Below, piece after piece: positions 6,905 to 7,074 of a stretch of DNA of 7,074 bases. Position 1 is the stretch's first letter. Every line of letters begins with the position of its first letter. The notes below the pieces were generated by a model that saw nothing but the letters and a program-made list of their open reading frames with translations, ran no database searches and was not told where the DNA came from. Source of the stretch: a bacterium (GTDB lineage: Bacteria > 4484-113 > JALSIF01). The stretch covers positions 1 through 7,074 of the forward strand of contig JALSIF010000003.1 in assembly GCA_026981635.1 (NCBI GenBank). The letters run 5' to 3'. The translations under genes were made by a program, and so were the position numbers.

Positions 6905-7074
6905 TCAGTTCCCCTTGTCTTGCTTTTCCCTGCCGTTGGCACCGGACGGGGCAGGGGAGGGGGCGGAGCGCCTCCTCCTTGCCAGAGCCTCGCCGGCCCA
7001 GTCCAACATGACGGTGGCGATCTCCTCCCGGTTCAGGCGTCCGGTTGCAAGCTGGACCACTTCGTCTCCCTCCC
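6905..7074 (-). CDS. C-terminal end of an unidentified protein (5' part beyond window)
   Basis: A reading frame enters from the right edge and stops with TGA at 6907-6905, giving 55 visible residues. It begins EGDEVVQLATGRLNREE and continues with a probable helix (EEIATVMLDWAGEALARRRR), then a Pro/Ser/Ala-rich, polar tail ending REKQDKGN. I do not recognise the family. Its stop lies 4 nt before the ATG of the parvulin-like gene, whose SD is inside its last codons. This supports a shared operon, perhaps with translational coupling. The short frame and lack of a start limit confidence. Confidence 0.6.
   Translation of the reverse strand, partial: EGDEVVQLATGRLNREEIATVMLDWAGEALARRRRSAPSPAPSGANGREKQDKGN

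Noticed and set aside
6901-6942. Upstream start at 6942 for the parvulin-like protein
   Set aside because: It would add a polar 14-residue stretch before the signal peptide and overlap the upstream coding frame. The ATG at 6900 has an SD and gives a standard signal peptide.

Overview
This is a GC-rich bacterial chromosomal window with no mobile elements, CRISPR arrays or tRNAs that I can see. The bacterial-type 5S rRNA, AcnA-type aconitase, HtpX protease, DUF2231 membrane protein and exported parvulin-like protein all fit a bacterium. The exported parvulin has an ordinary Sec signal with no lipobox cysteine, which hints at a diderm rather than a typical Firmicute. GC-ending codons suggest a thermophile-like or soil-type GC-rich lineage. 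I cannot name the taxon.

Layout, left to right. Positions 1-2242 (minus) hold most of acnA, cut off at its C-terminus by the window edge. Its upstream region (2243-2400) carries a terminator-like hairpin with a T-run 45 nt before the start codon, plus two short inverted repeats. Positions 2401-2580 (minus) form a complete one-gene transcription unit for 5S rRNA. It has a near-consensus promoter (TTGACA-17-TATAAC), a transcription start at or next to the mature 5' end, and a UUCG-loop hairpin 3 nt after the 3' end. There is no 16S or 23S beside it. Positions 2597-3031 (minus) encode an unrecognised 144-residue protein. Positions 3134-3403 (plus) encode a small two-helix membrane protein.

Positions 3400-5287 (minus) are a two-gene operon: htpX, followed 25 nt later by a TenA/PqqC-fold protein. 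That second protein keeps every metal ligand of Chlamydia CADD, and also the Tyr and Lys that CADD is known to consume when making p-aminobenzoate. Positions 5359-5949 (plus) encode a four-helix DUF2231 protein. Positions 5956-6900 (minus) encode an exported SurA/PrsA-like protein whose parvulin domain seems to lack both conserved histidines. Positions 6905-7074 (minus) are the C-terminal end of an unidentified gene just upstream of it, probably in the same operon.

Functionally this is a mixed housekeeping neighbourhood: the TCA cycle (acnA), the ribosome (5S), membrane and envelope protein quality control (htpX, the parvulin-like protein), and possibly folate precursor synthesis (the CADD-like protein). 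The points most worth following up are the self-contained 5S unit, the CADD-like protein with its sacrificial residues, the hairpin before acnA, the His-less parvulin, and two plus-strand genes that look leaderless.
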